A DNA stretch of 64,000 bases from Salinicoccus sp. RF5 (GCF_020786625.1 NZ_JAJGRC010000003.1:248001-312000), one strand, 5' to 3'. Shown: positions 49,052 through 59,377, counted from the stretch's first letter. A program made the numbers and translations. Notes: a model not told the origin generated them from the sequence alone.

Positions 49052-50062
49052 ATGGATTTGCTTTTTCTAGTATTATCATTTCTCGCTGCACTGGCGGCTG
49101 TAGTCGTCTTTGGTGTAGGCCTGTTCAGATATGTCGGACAGGGGAAGTATAGGCAGGCATGGCAGATGTCGTTCATGATGATGACGATCGCCTCTGTGCT
49201 TGCGCTCATGGCAACCCTGATGGGTGCCGGTATGAGTTTGGGGGCGGGACTCATGGTGATGGGCATATACCTCCTTTTGACTGCAGCGGGCATTCTATTA
49301 GTGTACATCGTCAAAAAAGCTAAAAATGACAATGCCCAGGGATATGTGAGGTATGCTGCCATCACGCTGCTTGCTGGGCTGGCAGTTATGATTATCCCGC
49401 TCTTCATGATGGACGACGCTGATGATCCAGTGCGGGAGATCAATGAAACATTCGGTTCGGAAGAGAAGTCTGAAGAGGCTGGAGAAAGGATTCCGGTGGA
49501 GGTGGCGTCATTCGTCGACGGTGATACGACGAAGTTCCATTTCGAGGGGGAGGCAGCCTCCTTCAGATATCTGCTCATCGACACACCTGAAACGAACCAT
49601 CCGAGAATCGGGGAGCAGCCCCTGGGCAAGGAAGCATCAGCCCGGACGAAGGAGCTCCTGGAGGAAGCCGAAGAAATCGAAGTTGAGTTCGATGTGGGCC
49701 CGAGGCAGGATCATTACGAGAGGTATCTGGCATACGTCTATGCAGACGGTGAGATGGTCAATGAAATTCTTGTCAGGGAAGGTCTCGCACAGGTCAAATA
49801 TGTCAATCCGCCGAATACGACCCACCTGGACCGACTGGAAGAAGCGGAGCAGGAAGCTGAAGCGGAAGGGTTGGGGATATGGTCCCTAGATCAGCCGTAT
49901 GACTCTGAGGGAGAAGAAGATGGGGCGGAATCGGACGCCGGAAATGAGGAATTCCAAAACTGCGCTGAGCTGAGGGAGGTATATCCGGAAGGTGTCCCTG
50001 AAGGCCATCCCGCCTATACCCTTCAGATGGATGGGGACCGGGATGGCATGGCTTGCGAATGA
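49052..50062 (+). CDS. Membrane-anchored thermonuclease-domain protein with excalibur domain
   Basis: A 336-residue protein in three parts: four hydrophobic helices (residues 3-25, 38-60, 64-86, 99-117), a staphylococcal-nuclease-like domain from about residue 145 (FVDGDT, FRYLLIDTPET, a DHYERYLAYVYADGE segment keeping the active-site Arg and a calcium-type Asp pair), and a C-terminal excalibur calcium-binding motif around NCAELREVYPEGV and DGDRDGMACE. Secreted SNases normally carry a signal peptide; here the nuclease is tethered to a multi-span membrane domain. GAGGGA precedes the ATG. Confidence 0.85.
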   Translation: MDLLFLVLSFLAALAAVVVFGVGLFRYVGQGKYRQAWQMSFMMMTIASVLALMATLMGAGMSLGAGLMVMGIYLLLTAAGILLVYIVKKAKNDNAQGYVRYAAITLLAGLAVMIIPLFMMDDADDPVREINETFGSEEKSEEAGERIPVEVASFVDGDTTKFHFEGEAASFRYLLIDTPETNHPRIGEQPLGKEASARTKELLEEAEEIEVEFDVGPRQDHYERYLAYVYADGEMVNEILVREGLAQVKYVNPPNTTHLDRLEEAEQEAEAEGLGIWSLDQPYDSEGEEDGAESDAGNEEFQNCAELREVYPEGVPEGHPAYTLQMDGDRDGMACE

Positions 50063-50138
50063 CGTGAATCTGTTTGTTTGATAGTTGGGCGAAAGTTCCA
50101 TACAATGTAGGTAGACTATAAAAGGAGTTGAGCTTTTG

Positions 50139-50564
50139 ATGAAACCTTTGTATGAGGTAACGATGATCAACACAGGCGGTAGGGACGGCGAAGTCCACAG
50201 TGAAGACAAATCGTTTTCAATGAACGTCAAGCAGCCGAAGCAGATGTCTGGAGAAGACACTAAGGAAACGAACCCAGAACAGCTTTTCGCAGCAGCCTAC
50301 AGTGCCTGCTTCAATAGTGCGCTGGATGGTGTGCTGAAAAAGGCGAAAGAGGAAAATACCGACCGTGTAGTCAACGCAACGGCAAGACTCTTGAAGGACG
50401 AATCGGACGGCGGCTTCAAACTTTCTGCAGCAATCGAAGTGGAATTCGATGGTGTGGCAGAGGATAAGGCCCAGCAATATGTTGAAGATGCACACAAACT
50501 GTGTCCTTACTCCAAGATGGCACGTGATGGCATCGATGTGGAACTGAAGGGTACAACGAAATAG
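50139..50564 (+). CDS. ohr: Organic hydroperoxide resistance protein, Ohr subfamily
   Basis: A 141-residue OsmC-fold thiol peroxidase that reduces organic peroxides with lipoylated partners. The two catalytic cysteines lie in AYSACFNSAL (residue about 59) and HKLCPYSKM (about 122); Arg and Glu of the active site are in the GGRDGEVHSEDKSF region. ATG 50139 gives the usual MKPLYE start; a TTG three bases upstream is also possible given the AAAGGAG spacing. No OhrR gene is adjacent. Confidence 0.93.
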   Translation: MKPLYEVTMINTGGRDGEVHSEDKSFSMNVKQPKQMSGEDTKETNPEQLFAAAYSACFNSALDGVLKKAKEENTDRVVNATARLLKDESDGGFKLSAAIEVEFDGVAEDKAQQYVEDAHKLCPYSKMARDGIDVELKGTTK

Positions 50565-50578
50565 CACGGAATAGAAGA

Positions 50579-50609
50579 ATGGGAGGCCCTTCGGGCTTCC
50601 CATTTTTTA
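50579..50609 (+). terminator. ohr terminator
   Basis: Eleven-base-pair stem 50579-50589/50593-50603 with a 3-base loop, then T-run. Confidence 0.88.
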
Positions 50610-50685
50610 TTGGAAAAGATGGTACAATTGTACTGGTCCATTCAATGGCGGGCCTAAAGATTCCGTCAAAAGAGGAGGAAACCGT

Positions 50686-51060
50686 ATGATATATTTTTTG
50701 AGCGTCCTTTACATAGCAGGTATACTGATTTCTACATATCTCCTGGCACGGAAGGAGGCACCACGGACGAGGTGGGGAATCCTCGGATATTTCGGCTTCA
50801 TCACGATAGGCTTCCTCATCAGCCTGATCCTGATCGGCCTCCTCGATGTCAGTGGAGAGTCCGCCCGTCGGATACTGGTATTCGCCTATCTCTATGTCAT
50901 ACCCTTCATGATGCTGATCGGCTACAAGCTGTTGGGCTTCATAAAAGTGTATCAGAGGTGGCAGATGATCATACTCGGCATTGTGGGACTTTTCAACTTG
51001 ATGATATTCGGCTATCTGCTGTTGTTCATCTTCACGATACTATTCTATTACCTGGTATAG
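50686..51060 (+). CDS. Four-helix membrane protein, unknown
   Basis: A 124-residue, almost wholly hydrophobic protein with four membrane helices (residues 2-20, 31-52, 63-85, 93-122). I do not recognise it. GAGGAGG precedes the ATG. It is flanked by terminators on both sides and is therefore monocistronic. Confidence 0.65.
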   Translation: MIYFLSVLYIAGILISTYLLARKEAPRTRWGILGYFGFITIGFLISLILIGLLDVSGESARRILVFAYLYVIPFMMLIGYKLLGFIKVYQRWQMIILGIVGLFNLMIFGYLLLFIFTILFYYLV

Positions 51061-51065
51061 GCGCG

Positions 51066-51097
51066 AAAAAGAGGCATCCATATGGATGCCTCTTTTT
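51066..51097. terminator. Bidirectional terminator
   Basis: Arms 51066-51080/51083-51097 with A5/T5 ends, between convergent membrane-protein genes. Confidence 0.9.
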
Positions 51098-52473
51098 TAA
51101 ATCATGAGGGCGATCATCGCAATCAGTATGCCGGTCAGGCCCATCCTGAGCGAGAAGCCCATATTCATTTTCGTGATCCTGTAAGGGTTGATGCCCATGC
51201 TCTGGGCGGTCATGGTCGCATTGATGCCGTACGGTGCGGCAGCGGATATCCCCATGCCGCAGACGACCATCACGATGCCGATGGAAAGCACATTCTCAGG
51301 GTTCATTACCGGAACGAGCACTTCCGCCAGTATGGCGAGTGTGGCCACTGGATGGACACCGAACATGGCGAGCCCATAGATGACCAGCATGATGAGCAGG
51401 AGAATCAGTATAAGGAATGAGTCGACATAGCCGAAAACCTGCTGCATCACTCCAGGGACACTGCTGCTGTTGAATCCGCCCGAAAAGATGCCGAGTGACA
51501 GGAAGAGCACCGAAAAGTTCTGGAGGTGATTGTTGTGGTTCTTCCATGTCTCCCAGCCGGTCCGGAGGAATATCGGAAACCGCTTCATGATGAACGCCGT
51601 GGCAAAGGAGAATGGGATGATGATCAGTGCGACGGTCATGACGAAGCCGAGGTCGGAATTCATATTGAAGACCATCACGATGCTGAGGAAACTGATCAGC
51701 AGGATGACCATCTTTATGATCGATTGGCCGAGTGCCCGACGGTCTATTTCATTGAAAGGCGCATCGAGTGTGATGTCGTTGAACTCACGTTTCGTCAGAA
51801 AGACTTCTGTCAGGCCGACGATTATCGATGTCACCAGCAGCCAGGGCAGGAGGGTGAAGTAGGAGACACCCGTCGAGTCGACCGTCAGGCCGACGATGAC
51901 TTCAAGCGGACTCCATATGACTGCAAGCGCAAATGCCCGGAGGGTGGATTTGATGATGAATTCATTCCTGAATCCGACCGACGTCTTCCTGAACAGCTCC
52001 CGGAGCACCTGCTGGATGATGTATATGGCCGACAGGTTCAAAAAAACCGCCAGGAAATAGGAGGTGACGACGCTTCTGCCATAGATGTTCTCGACCCTGT
52101 TCGCCCGGTCCTGAATCATCTCCGTAATGCTTTCATCAAGCCCCCCCACCTTTACAACGGTACCGATCCATGGCAGTGTGCTGAAGAACAGCAGAAGCGG
52201 GAGATTGCTTGTAGTATTGCTGATGATCGTGCCTATATTTCCTCCTGAGGTGAGGGTGAAGAGAGCCCCTGCAATGATGAAGAGGCCGCCAATCAGCTTG
52301 AACAGTCTTGTGCTGAAGACCCAGGAGATGATCAGCACACCGATCGCCAAGTAGTCGACGAGGGTCCCAAGCACCCCGATGTCACTGAAGAAATAGATCA
52401 GGAATAGGATGAACAGAACAGCATATATGTAGAAGAAGTTCCTAAGTATGGTCTGATTGTATAGGATATTCAA
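51097..52473 (-). CDS. Polytopic permease, ion-transporter-superfamily-like, substrate unknown
   Basis: A protein of about 458 residues with 11-13 helices. Two similar halves are suggested by helix-breaking segments SGGNIGTIISNTTSNLPLLL (first half) and SSSVPGVMQQV with GVHPVATLAILAEVL (second half), a layout like that of DctM/CitMHS-type carriers. I cannot name a substrate. The start is uncertain: TTG 52473 has AGCAGG six bases upstream, GTG 52491 lacks a site. It lies downstream of the FAD oxidase gene but a terminator separates them. Confidence 0.65.
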   Translation of the reverse strand: MNILYNQTILRNFFYIYAVLFILFLIYFFSDIGVLGTLVDYLAIGVLIISWVFSTRLFKLIGGLFIIAGALFTLTSGGNIGTIISNTTSNLPLLLFFSTLPWIGTVVKVGGLDESITEMIQDRANRVENIYGRSVVTSYFLAVFLNLSAIYIIQQVLRELFRKTSVGFRNEFIIKSTLRAFALAVIWSPLEVIVGLTVDSTGVSYFTLLPWLLVTSIIVGLTEVFLTKREFNDITLDAPFNEIDRRALGQSIIKMVILLISFLSIVMVFNMNSDLGFVMTVALIIIPFSFATAFIMKRFPIFLRTGWETWKNHNNHLQNFSVLFLSLGIFSGGFNSSSVPGVMQQVFGYVDSFLILILLLIMLVIYGLAMFGVHPVATLAILAEVLVPVMNPENVLSIGIVMVVCGMGISAAAPYGINATMTAQSMGINPYRITKMNMGFSLRMGLTGILIAMIALMI

Positions 52474-52599
52474 TGTAATACCTGCTTTCACGATAAATAT
52501 GCATCAGATGGAGCTTGTGGGTATATTCATTTATTATATGATAGATAAGGACGCTTTGCCAAAGCTATTTGATTATTCCCACAAATTGAATGGCAATAG

Positions 52600-52624
52600 A
52601 AAAAAGGCAGATGTGTTCTGCCTT
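52600..52624 (-). terminator. Terminator of the FAD oxidase gene
   Basis: Stem AAGGCAGA/TCTGCCTT (52604-52611/52617-52624) overlapping the stop codon, with TTTTTT on the minus strand. Confidence 0.85.
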
Positions 52625-53664
52625 CAGATATAAGAGTAGTCACCTATGTCGAGTATCGTTTCTTCACCGCTGAGGTGGCTGGCGACTTCATGCCCGACGA
52701 ATGGGCTTGCGGTCAGGCCGGTCGCCCCCATGCCGTTGATGACGAAGACATCTTCTTCCACCTGTCCAAGGAAAGGGAGGAAGTCCCGTGTATAGGGCTT
52801 CAGCCCCACCATCATTTTGACATCCTCGATTTCGGAGTCGGGGAAGTAGCGGTGTGCGAGTCCCCGCAGATATTCATGGTTTTCCGCTGAAGGTTCTGCT
52901 GAAAAACTTTCTGTATCTTCATGTGTCGTCCCGATGGCATACTGGTTCAAGCCCATCTCTACGATATAGATTGGCCCCAGGGCCATGACGACGGGGGCGT
53001 GGTCCTCATTCCGTCCATCCTTGAGCCTGAAATGCAGCACTTCGGACCGCTGGTGGCGGATTTTCGGATCGGTATCCTGTTCGATGCCCCATGCACCTGT
53101 CGCATAGATGACGGTGCCTTCAGCCGTCTCGGCATCAAAATCTGCAGTGATCCATTCGCCGCCATGTTTCAGGAATCCGGCCTTCAGTGCCTTGAGCAGG
53201 CTGGCCCCCTTCACCTGGCCTCCGCCTTCGACGAATACACCAGGGTAGAGTCCCGTCAGGTCCGGATGCATCTGTTTCACTTCTTCACGGGAGACCATGC
53301 GGACTTCCCCCATCTCCGGTGCATCGGGCTTTTTTGCACTTATCCTGTCGAAGGCCAGGCTTTGTATATGGTCATCCTTGAACAGGCTGATCGAGCCCTC
53401 ACGCCGGTAACCGGTGTCGAGCCCCGTCTCCTCCTGGAGCCGGGCGATGAAGTCAGGATAGTATTTGGCACTTTCCTTGACCAGGCGGTACCATTTTTTA
53501 TTCCTCCTCTGGCTGACCCAGGGGCATATGATTCCGGCGGAGGCGTCTGTCGCCTGACCGGTATCGGCACGGTCGTAGACTGTCACCTGATGCCCCTTCC
53601 GGGCGAGATGATAGGCTGTCGAAGCACCCGCGATGCCGCCGCCGACGATTGTAAAACTTGCCAT
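52624..53664 (-). CDS. FAD-dependent amino acid oxidase-like oxidoreductase (DAO/DadA family)
   Basis: A 346-residue flavoprotein with the dinucleotide-binding GGGIAGASTAYHLA (residues about 7-20), the DAO mid-region SRREEVKQMHP-like helix and the C-terminal second FAD contact GLKPYTRDFLPFLG and NGMGATGLTASP. The substrate could be a D-amino acid, glycine or sarcosine. It is soluble and lacks an anchor. Start 53664 has AGGAG eight bases upstream. Staphylococci carry a similar conserved gene of unknown role. Confidence 0.85.
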   Translation of the reverse strand: MASFTIVGGGIAGASTAYHLARKGHQVTVYDRADTGQATDASAGIICPWVSQRRNKKWYRLVKESAKYYPDFIARLQEETGLDTGYRREGSISLFKDDHIQSLAFDRISAKKPDAPEMGEVRMVSREEVKQMHPDLTGLYPGVFVEGGGQVKGASLLKALKAGFLKHGGEWITADFDAETAEGTVIYATGAWGIEQDTDPKIRHQRSEVLHFRLKDGRNEDHAPVVMALGPIYIVEMGLNQYAIGTTHEDTESFSAEPSAENHEYLRGLAHRYFPDSEIEDVKMMVGLKPYTRDFLPFLGQVEEDVFVINGMGATGLTASPFVGHEVASHLSGEETILDIGDYSYI

Positions 53665-53766
53665 TTGATCCACTCCTATCGCTTGTTTTGGATGCAATCA
53701 TTTATAGGATAGTCTAACATTATTTGCTCCGGTTGTGTTACAGTGCTTTTGAAAGGGGGAGGGATA

Positions 53767-54339
53767 TTGAAAGATAAATATGTACTAGACATCTTCAGGG
53801 ATCGATCTGCGATCCGGACTTTGAATATACTGGCCATATCACTCACCGTCCTGTCGTTCATCGCATTCTACCTGCTGGACCTGTTCCTGGCTGATGACGC
53901 AGGATCTGCCCTGATCGGAATGGAATCCTTCGGCATCATCGGTGCGGTCCTCCTGATCATGGCGATCCTGTTTGCAATCATCACTGTCCACGAAGGCATA
54001 CATGGCTTGTTCTTCAAGTTATTCAATCCAAAAGGGAACGTCCGTTTCGGCTACACGTCAGGCATGTTCTATGCTGCAGCGCCGGGAGAGATATTTACTA
54101 GGCGGCAGTTTATGACCGTGATTCTGATGCCGTTCGTCATCATCACTTCCGTGTTGCTGATCATGATGTTCACAGTGCCCCACGGAGCCTATAAATATCT
54201 GCTGGCGCTCCACACGGGGGCGTGCGCAGGCGACTTCTACTACATATATCTTATAATGAAGCATCGGAATATGAAGTATGTGGAGGATACGGAAGTCGGC
54301 ATGACGATGTATGAAGGCAATCCAGCAGATTCAAGATAG
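53767..54339 (+). CDS. DUF3267 membrane zincin
   Basis: A 190-residue protein with four helices. The second-helix region contains HEGIH (His75, Glu76, His79), an HExxH zinc site inside the membrane, and HTGACAGDFYYI (Asp156) could give the third ligand. DUF3267 proteins are considered M50-like putative proteases. Unlike the M50-like protein at 29230-29895, all ligands are present here. TTG start with a G-rich site about seven bases upstream. Substrate unknown. Confidence 0.8.
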   Translation: MKDKYVLDIFRDRSAIRTLNILAISLTVLSFIAFYLLDLFLADDAGSALIGMESFGIIGAVLLIMAILFAIITVHEGIHGLFFKLFNPKGNVRFGYTSGMFYAAAPGEIFTRRQFMTVILMPFVIITSVLLIMMFTVPHGAYKYLLALHTGACAGDFYYIYLIMKHRNMKYVEDTEVGMTMYEGNPADSR

Positions 54340-54366
54340 GAACGTCTGTTCGTTCTATGTTATAAT
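54340..54366 (+). promoter_or_regulatory. LexA box and -10 of dinB
   Basis: GAACGTCTGTTC at 54340-54351 fits the Gram-positive SOS box GAAC-N4-GTTC and ends ten bases before TATAAT (54361-54366), so it covers the -35 area. The dinB start follows at 54398. Confidence 0.75.
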
Positions 54367-54397
54367 TTAGGTAAATATTTTAAAATAGGTGGATGCT

Positions 54398-55465
54398 ATG
54401 GAGAGAAGAATCATTCATATCGATATGGATGCTTTTTACGCCCAGGTGGAGCAGCGTGACAATCCGTCCTATCGGGGAAAACCGGTCATCGTCGGCGGAA
54501 AATCCGCAAGCCGGGGTGTAGTGGCGACAGCAAGCTATGAAGCGAGGAAATTCGGCGTGCATTCGGCGATGCCGACGAAGCAGGCCTACAAGCTCTGCCC
54601 TGACGGAATATATGTCAGGCCGCGATTCGACCAGTACAAGGCGGTTTCAAAGCAGATCATGGACATCTTCCTATCCTACACTGAAATAGTGGAGCCGCTT
54701 TCCCTGGACGAAGCATACCTGGACATCACCCACCTCGTTTCAAGGGAGCGCTCCGCCCAGTCGGTGGCATTGGATATACAGCGTGATATTTTTGATGCGA
54801 CACGCCTGACATCATCAAGCGGCGTATCATACAATAAATACTTGGCCAAAATCGCCTCAGGCATGAACAAGCCTGCCGGGACGACGGTCATCCACTACGA
54901 TAATGTACAGGACATCCTTTTTGGACTGGATATAGGAGATTTCCCGGGAGTGGGGCGTGTCACTGAAGAAAAGATGAAGTCACTGGATATCCATACGGGA
55001 GAGGAACTCTACCAATGGAGTGAAGCGGCCCTCATCGAGCAGTTCGGCAAGAAGGGGGCGAGCCTCCATCAGAAGGCCAGGGGCATCGGGACTTCCGAAC
55101 TCAAGGTCGAAAGGGTCAGGAAATCAATCGGGAAAGAGACGACCTTCAACTATGACATCAATGAGGATGAGGAGATACTGAAGGTGATCGAAGAATTGTG
55201 CGGCAAGGTGAGCGCCCGGCTTGAGCTGCAGCAATTTGCCGGGAAGGTGGTCACCGTCAAGATGAAGACGGCTGATTATGTTTCGCACACTAGACAGATG
55301 ATGACGAACAACCCGGTTTTTACGGAAGACGAGATATACCGTTACGCCTACAGCCTCTACCATGAACTGAAAGACCCCGATGTGCCCATAAGGCTCATCG
55401 GGGTGACTGTGTCCCAGCTCTCGGATAGGACGTATCGCAACTTGACGATATATGATTTCATGTAG
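54398..55465 (+). CDS. dinB: DNA polymerase IV
   Basis: A 355-residue Y-family translesion polymerase. Catalytic acids are Asp9 in [10 protein letters not shown] and Asp104-Glu105 in [10 protein letters not shown]; the steric filter region and the [15 protein letters not shown] motif are intact; the little-finger domain ends near residue 345. ATG 54398 is used because AGGTGG lies five bases upstream; GTG 54389 overlaps that site. With the LexA box upstream, expression should rise after DNA damage. It converges with and overlaps the next gene by eight bases. Confidence 0.96.
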   Translation: MERRIIHIDMDAFYAQVEQRDNPSYRGKPVIVGGKSASRGVVATASYEARKFGVHSAMPTKQAYKLCPDGIYVRPRFDQYKAVSKQIMDIFLSYTEIVEPLSLDEAYLDITHLVSRERSAQSVALDIQRDIFDATRLTSSSGVSYNKYLAKIASGMNKPAGTTVIHYDNVQDILFGLDIGDFPGVGRVTEEKMKSLDIHTGEELYQWSEAALIEQFGKKGASLHQKARGIGTSELKVERVRKSIGKETTFNYDINEDEEILKVIEELCGKVSARLELQQFAGKVVTVKMKTADYVSHTRQMMTNNPVFTEDEIYRYAYSLYHELKDPDVPIRLIGVTVSQLSDRTYRNLTIYDFM

Positions 55466-56489
55466 TGCCGTCTTTCGGCCTGCTGTTGGTCTGCACCTTC
55501 TTATGGGTGCTGGAGCCGGCCTTGTGGTGCTGGACGATCATCTGATAGATGATGATGATTTCATAAAGCAGATGAATCTTGAAGGCATCCTGCTCATCAT
55601 CCAAGCTCCTGATGTGACGTCTGATGAAACGGACAGCGGAATTGGTCATGGTCAATTCGTCCAGGTCACGGTTGAGGTAGTCGATGATCTCTTCCACTGC
55701 CGCCTTTTCCTGGGAAGTGAACTTCATGGAAATGTCTTCAGGCAGGTAGATCAGATTACCCAGATGCGTGAAGTACAGTTTCTTGAACTGGAGTTCGCGC
55801 TCGAGCTGGTTCATCAGGCGCATCTCTTCACGGTTTGATTTGTGGTAGCGGTACTCATCCTGCTGATATTTGAGCAGTTTTTCGGCCTCGGTGATGGCGT
55901 TCTGCACTTTGGTATAGGCCTTCTCACTTTTATCCGATTCATACTTTCCGGCCACCAGTTCCCCGAGCCTCTGGATGAGCAGGCTGTGGGTCTGCTTAGT
56001 CGAGGCTTTCGTGAGCGCCTCGATCTGGCCGGCATATTTCGGCGGCAATATGAGGAAGTTGACCAGAGTGCTGGTAGCCAGTCCGATGGTCGTGGTCGCC
56101 AGCCTGGAAAGGAAGTTGAAGACGTAGGCATCCTGTACAGAAGGGACCATGGCGACTGCAGTGATGGCTGCAACAAGGACACCTGAATGCAGGTTCAGCC
56201 GATAGGTGACAAGTATGGTCAGCGTCGCCGCCAGGGAGTAGGTGAAGGCATTCTCACCGAAGATGTACAGTGATGTCACCGCAATGAAGGCACCGATGAT
56301 GGAGGCCGGGAAACGGACATACGCCTTCTTCAATGAAGCATAGGCCGTCGGCTCGATCGTCACGATGGCGGTGATGACGGCGAAGATCGGCGGCAGGTCA
56401 AGCGCCATGCATATCAGGGCTGTCAGAAAGGTTGAGAGTCCTGTTTTAATGATTCTTGGGCCAATGATTTTGCGGATGTCAAATTTCAT
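55458..56489 (-). CDS. Aromatic acid exporter family protein (ArAE_1/UPF0421)
   Basis: A 343-residue protein with an N-terminal membrane domain of about five helices (residues 10-155, with a [18 protein letters not shown] loop) and a long cytosolic helical domain. This is the UPF0421 layout found next to map in staphylococci and distantly related to FUSC-type exporters. Substrate unknown. The third Met (56489) is preferred on AGAAG spacing; 56495 is possible. The gene converges on dinB with an overlap of eight bases and no terminator between them. Confidence 0.85.
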   Translation of the reverse strand: MKFDIRKIIGPRIIKTGLSTFLTALICMALDLPPIFAVITAIVTIEPTAYASLKKAYVRFPASIIGAFIAVTSLYIFGENAFTYSLAATLTILVTYRLNLHSGVLVAAITAVAMVPSVQDAYVFNFLSRLATTTIGLATSTLVNFLILPPKYAGQIEALTKASTKQTHSLLIQRLGELVAGKYESDKSEKAYTKVQNAITEAEKLLKYQQDEYRYHKSNREEMRLMNQLERELQFKKLYFTHLGNLIYLPEDISMKFTSQEKAAVEEIIDYLNRDLDELTMTNSAVRFIRRHIRSLDDEQDAFKIHLLYEIIIIYQMIVQHHKAGSSTHKKVQTNSRPKDGTT

Positions 56490-56592
56490 ATTCATGCTTC
56501 TTTCACTAATTTTAAGTATACGACTCTAGTATAGCATGAAGAGTTTGTTATAATAATCGATAGAAGAAAAATTTTTAAAGTAAGTAGGGTAG

Positions 56593-57351
<759 letters not shown>

Positions 57352-57356
57352 AACGC

Positions 57357-57394
57357 AAAGAAGCGTGGCATACGATCGTATGCCACGCTTCTTT
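57357..57394. terminator. Perfect 38-base bidirectional terminator
   Basis: Arms 57357-57375 and 57376-57394 form a perfect palindrome ending in TTCTTT on both strands, between convergent map and the small gene at 57410. Confidence 0.85.
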
Positions 57395-57409
57395 CCGTCG
57401 GACCGGCCG

Positions 57410-57601
57410 TCAGCCGGCTTCTTTATACTCTGGTGAAGCCTCGTTCTCTTCTGTTTGAGAAAGGGCTTCATCAGTTTCATCCGGCTGAGGAGCTTCAATC
57501 TCATGATGAAAGTCATCGAAGTAGTACATGAAGCCGCCACCGCCTTCGTTGATCATGCGGTCAATATCAACATTCCGACTACTTCTCCTGTCTCTATTCA
57601 T
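57410..57601 (-). CDS. Small acidic protein, unknown
   Basis: A 63-residue protein without membrane segments. A basic start (MNRDRRSSRNVDIDRM), a glycine run GGGG followed by FMYYFDDFHHE, and a long acidic, disordered end. I recognise only that small genes with this layout occur beside map in staphylococci. GGAGG lies eight bases before ATG 57601; GTG 57604 is an alternative. Function unknown. Confidence 0.6.
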   Translation of the reverse strand: MNRDRRSSRNVDIDRMINEGGGGFMYYFDDFHHEIEAPQPDETDEALSQTEENEASPEYKEAG

Positions 57602-57736
57602 CACTATCCCCTCCTTTATTTACATTATACACCTTTTAGGAGCGATTACAAACTATTAGACTGAATAATCAGACACTTTTAAGGTTGAAAAACCCCTCTA
57701 CTGTAAAGTGAATTACAGTGGAGGGGATTGTTGTCT

Positions 57737-58303
57737 CTATTCTTCTTCATACCCGTTGATTACGAGGTCGACCTTCCCATTTGCAGGGTTGATGACCGTG
57801 CCGTGTATCGGCACATCCGGCACCATCAGCGGATGATGTTTGATCTTTCCAACACTTTCTGTGATGCTCTCCTCGACGCTGTCGAAGCCCTTCAGCCAAT
57901 TTTTGATGTCTATATCCGAGTTTTCGAGGGTCTCGAAAGTCTCTTCCGTGATGCCGCGGGCTTTCATGTTGTCGATCATCGGCTCAGGCTTCAGGGCGCC
58001 GAACCCACAGTCGTGGTGGCCCATGACCATGACTTCATCTGCACCGAGCATATAGACCGCAACCAGTATACTCCGCATCGTACTGCCGTATGGATGGGAG
58101 ATGACTGCACCTGCATTCTGTATGTGCTTGATGTCGCCATTCCTGAGGCCGAGGGCTTTGGTGGAAAGTTCCGTCAGCCGGGTGTCCATACAGGAAATCA
58201 GGACAAGCTTCTTGTCCGGTGATTTGTCGGTTACATACTTTTCGTATTCCTTGCTGTTTACAAACTGTTCGTTGAATTCAAGCAGATCATGCAGTAGACT
58301 CAT
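57737..58303 (-). CDS. Beta-class carbonic anhydrase
   Basis: A 188-residue enzyme interconverting CO2 and bicarbonate. Zinc ligands are Cys38, His96 and Cys99, and the Asp40-Arg42 dyad is in CMDTR; GHHDCGFG is intact. The size and sequence fit the short YtiB-like beta class of Firmicutes. The gene start overlaps the end of the YihY-type gene by 17 bases, so the two are cotranscribed and probably coupled. Confidence 0.93.
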   Translation of the reverse strand: MSLLHDLLEFNEQFVNSKEYEKYVTDKSPDKKLVLISCMDTRLTELSTKALGLRNGDIKHIQNAGAVISHPYGSTMRSILVAVYMLGADEVMVMGHHDCGFGALKPEPMIDNMKARGITEETFETLENSDIDIKNWLKGFDSVEESITESVGKIKHHPLMVPDVPIHGTVINPANGKVDLVINGYEEE

Positions 58304-59330
58304 TATTCGCAGTTTCCTCTCCTTGTTTCCTCATTGCCCGCTTATGCAGTATCGCATTGATCTGGGCGCCGAGTATGATGATGACTCCGGTGATATACAA
58401 CCATAATATCAGAATGATGACGCCGGCGATACTGCCGTATGTTGCAGAATAGTTGCCGAAGTTGGAAATATAGAAACTGAAGCCCCATGATGCGACCAGG
58501 AATGCGATTGTCGTGAATAGGGCCCCCGGTATGACTGCTTTGACCTGCAGTTTGATGTTCGGCGCCGTCGTATAGATGACGACGAAGACGATGAACACGA
58601 GAAGTACTGGGAGCAGGCTTCTGACCCAGTTCCATATTACCTGGAACTGCTGATCGAGACCGATGACCCCGAACATCAGGTTACCAATCTGTTCACCAAA
58701 CACGATGAGTACGAATGTAAGCAATACGGATACTGCCAGGATGATGGTGAATACTATGGAAAGCAGCTTGGCAACGACGAAGTTCCTGTTGTCTTCCACA
58801 TCATAGGCGACGTTGAAGGCATTCATGAGTGCCGTCATACCGTTCGATGCGGACCACAGTGTCACCAGCAGACCCACTGAGAGCAGTCCGCCGTTAGAAT
58901 TCTGCATAACGTCAGAAATTACGCCTTCAAGCATGCCGGCTATATCGGATGGTGCATAATCCTGGATGAACTGGGTGATCATCTGCTGGTCGATCTGGAA
59001 TAGCGGGACCAACGTCAGCAGGAAGATCAGCAGCGGGAAGATCGCAAGCAGGAAGTAGTAGGCGAGCTGCGCCCCCATGCCGGATGTATTATCCTTTGAA
59101 AACTGGAATATAAGACTTTGGAAAAAATTAGGATTATCCTTGTGCTTTGCCGGCTTGTTGATTTTAGAGACATAGAATGTCTCATCCGGCTTCTTTGAGG
59201 CTTTGGATTTGAACTTTACATTATCGACGAACGTTTCGCCTTCTGCATTCTGTGACTTTTTCGCCTGGGATTCCTTGGATTCCTGTTTGGCCTGGTTCAA
59301 GTAATCCGAATTGGTCGGTTTATCAGCCAT
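58287..59330 (-). CDS. YihY/BrkB family membrane protein
   Basis: A 347-residue protein: 70 hydrophilic, probably disordered N-terminal residues, six membrane helices between about residues 80 and 325, and a short basic tail. Family motifs are MGAQLAYYFLLAIFPLLIFLL, WSASNGMTALMNAFNVAY and LYITGVIIILGAQINAIL. Once called ribonuclease BN, the family is now regarded as a membrane protein of unknown function. It is the upstream gene of the carbonic anhydrase unit. Confidence 0.92.
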   Translation of the reverse strand: MADKPTNSDYLNQAKQESKESQAKKSQNAEGETFVDNVKFKSKASKKPDETFYVSKINKPAKHKDNPNFFQSLIFQFSKDNTSGMGAQLAYYFLLAIFPLLIFLLTLVPLFQIDQQMITQFIQDYAPSDIAGMLEGVISDVMQNSNGGLLSVGLLVTLWSASNGMTALMNAFNVAYDVEDNRNFVVAKLLSIVFTIILAVSVLLTFVLIVFGEQIGNLMFGVIGLDQQFQVIWNWVRSLLPVLLVFIVFVVIYTTAPNIKLQVKAVIPGALFTTIAFLVASWGFSFYISNFGNYSATYGSIAGVIILILWLYITGVIIILGAQINAILHKRAMRKQGEETANNESTA

Positions 59331-59347
59331 ATCCTCACTCCTTTAAA

Positions 59348-59377
59348 AATAAAAGGGCCAACAGTCGTCAGCCCTTC
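59348..59377 (-). terminator. Terminator of the ytxH-like gene
   Basis: Stem AAGGGC/GCCCTT (59353-59358/59371-59376); the minus strand continues as TTTTATTTTT. Confidence 0.6.
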
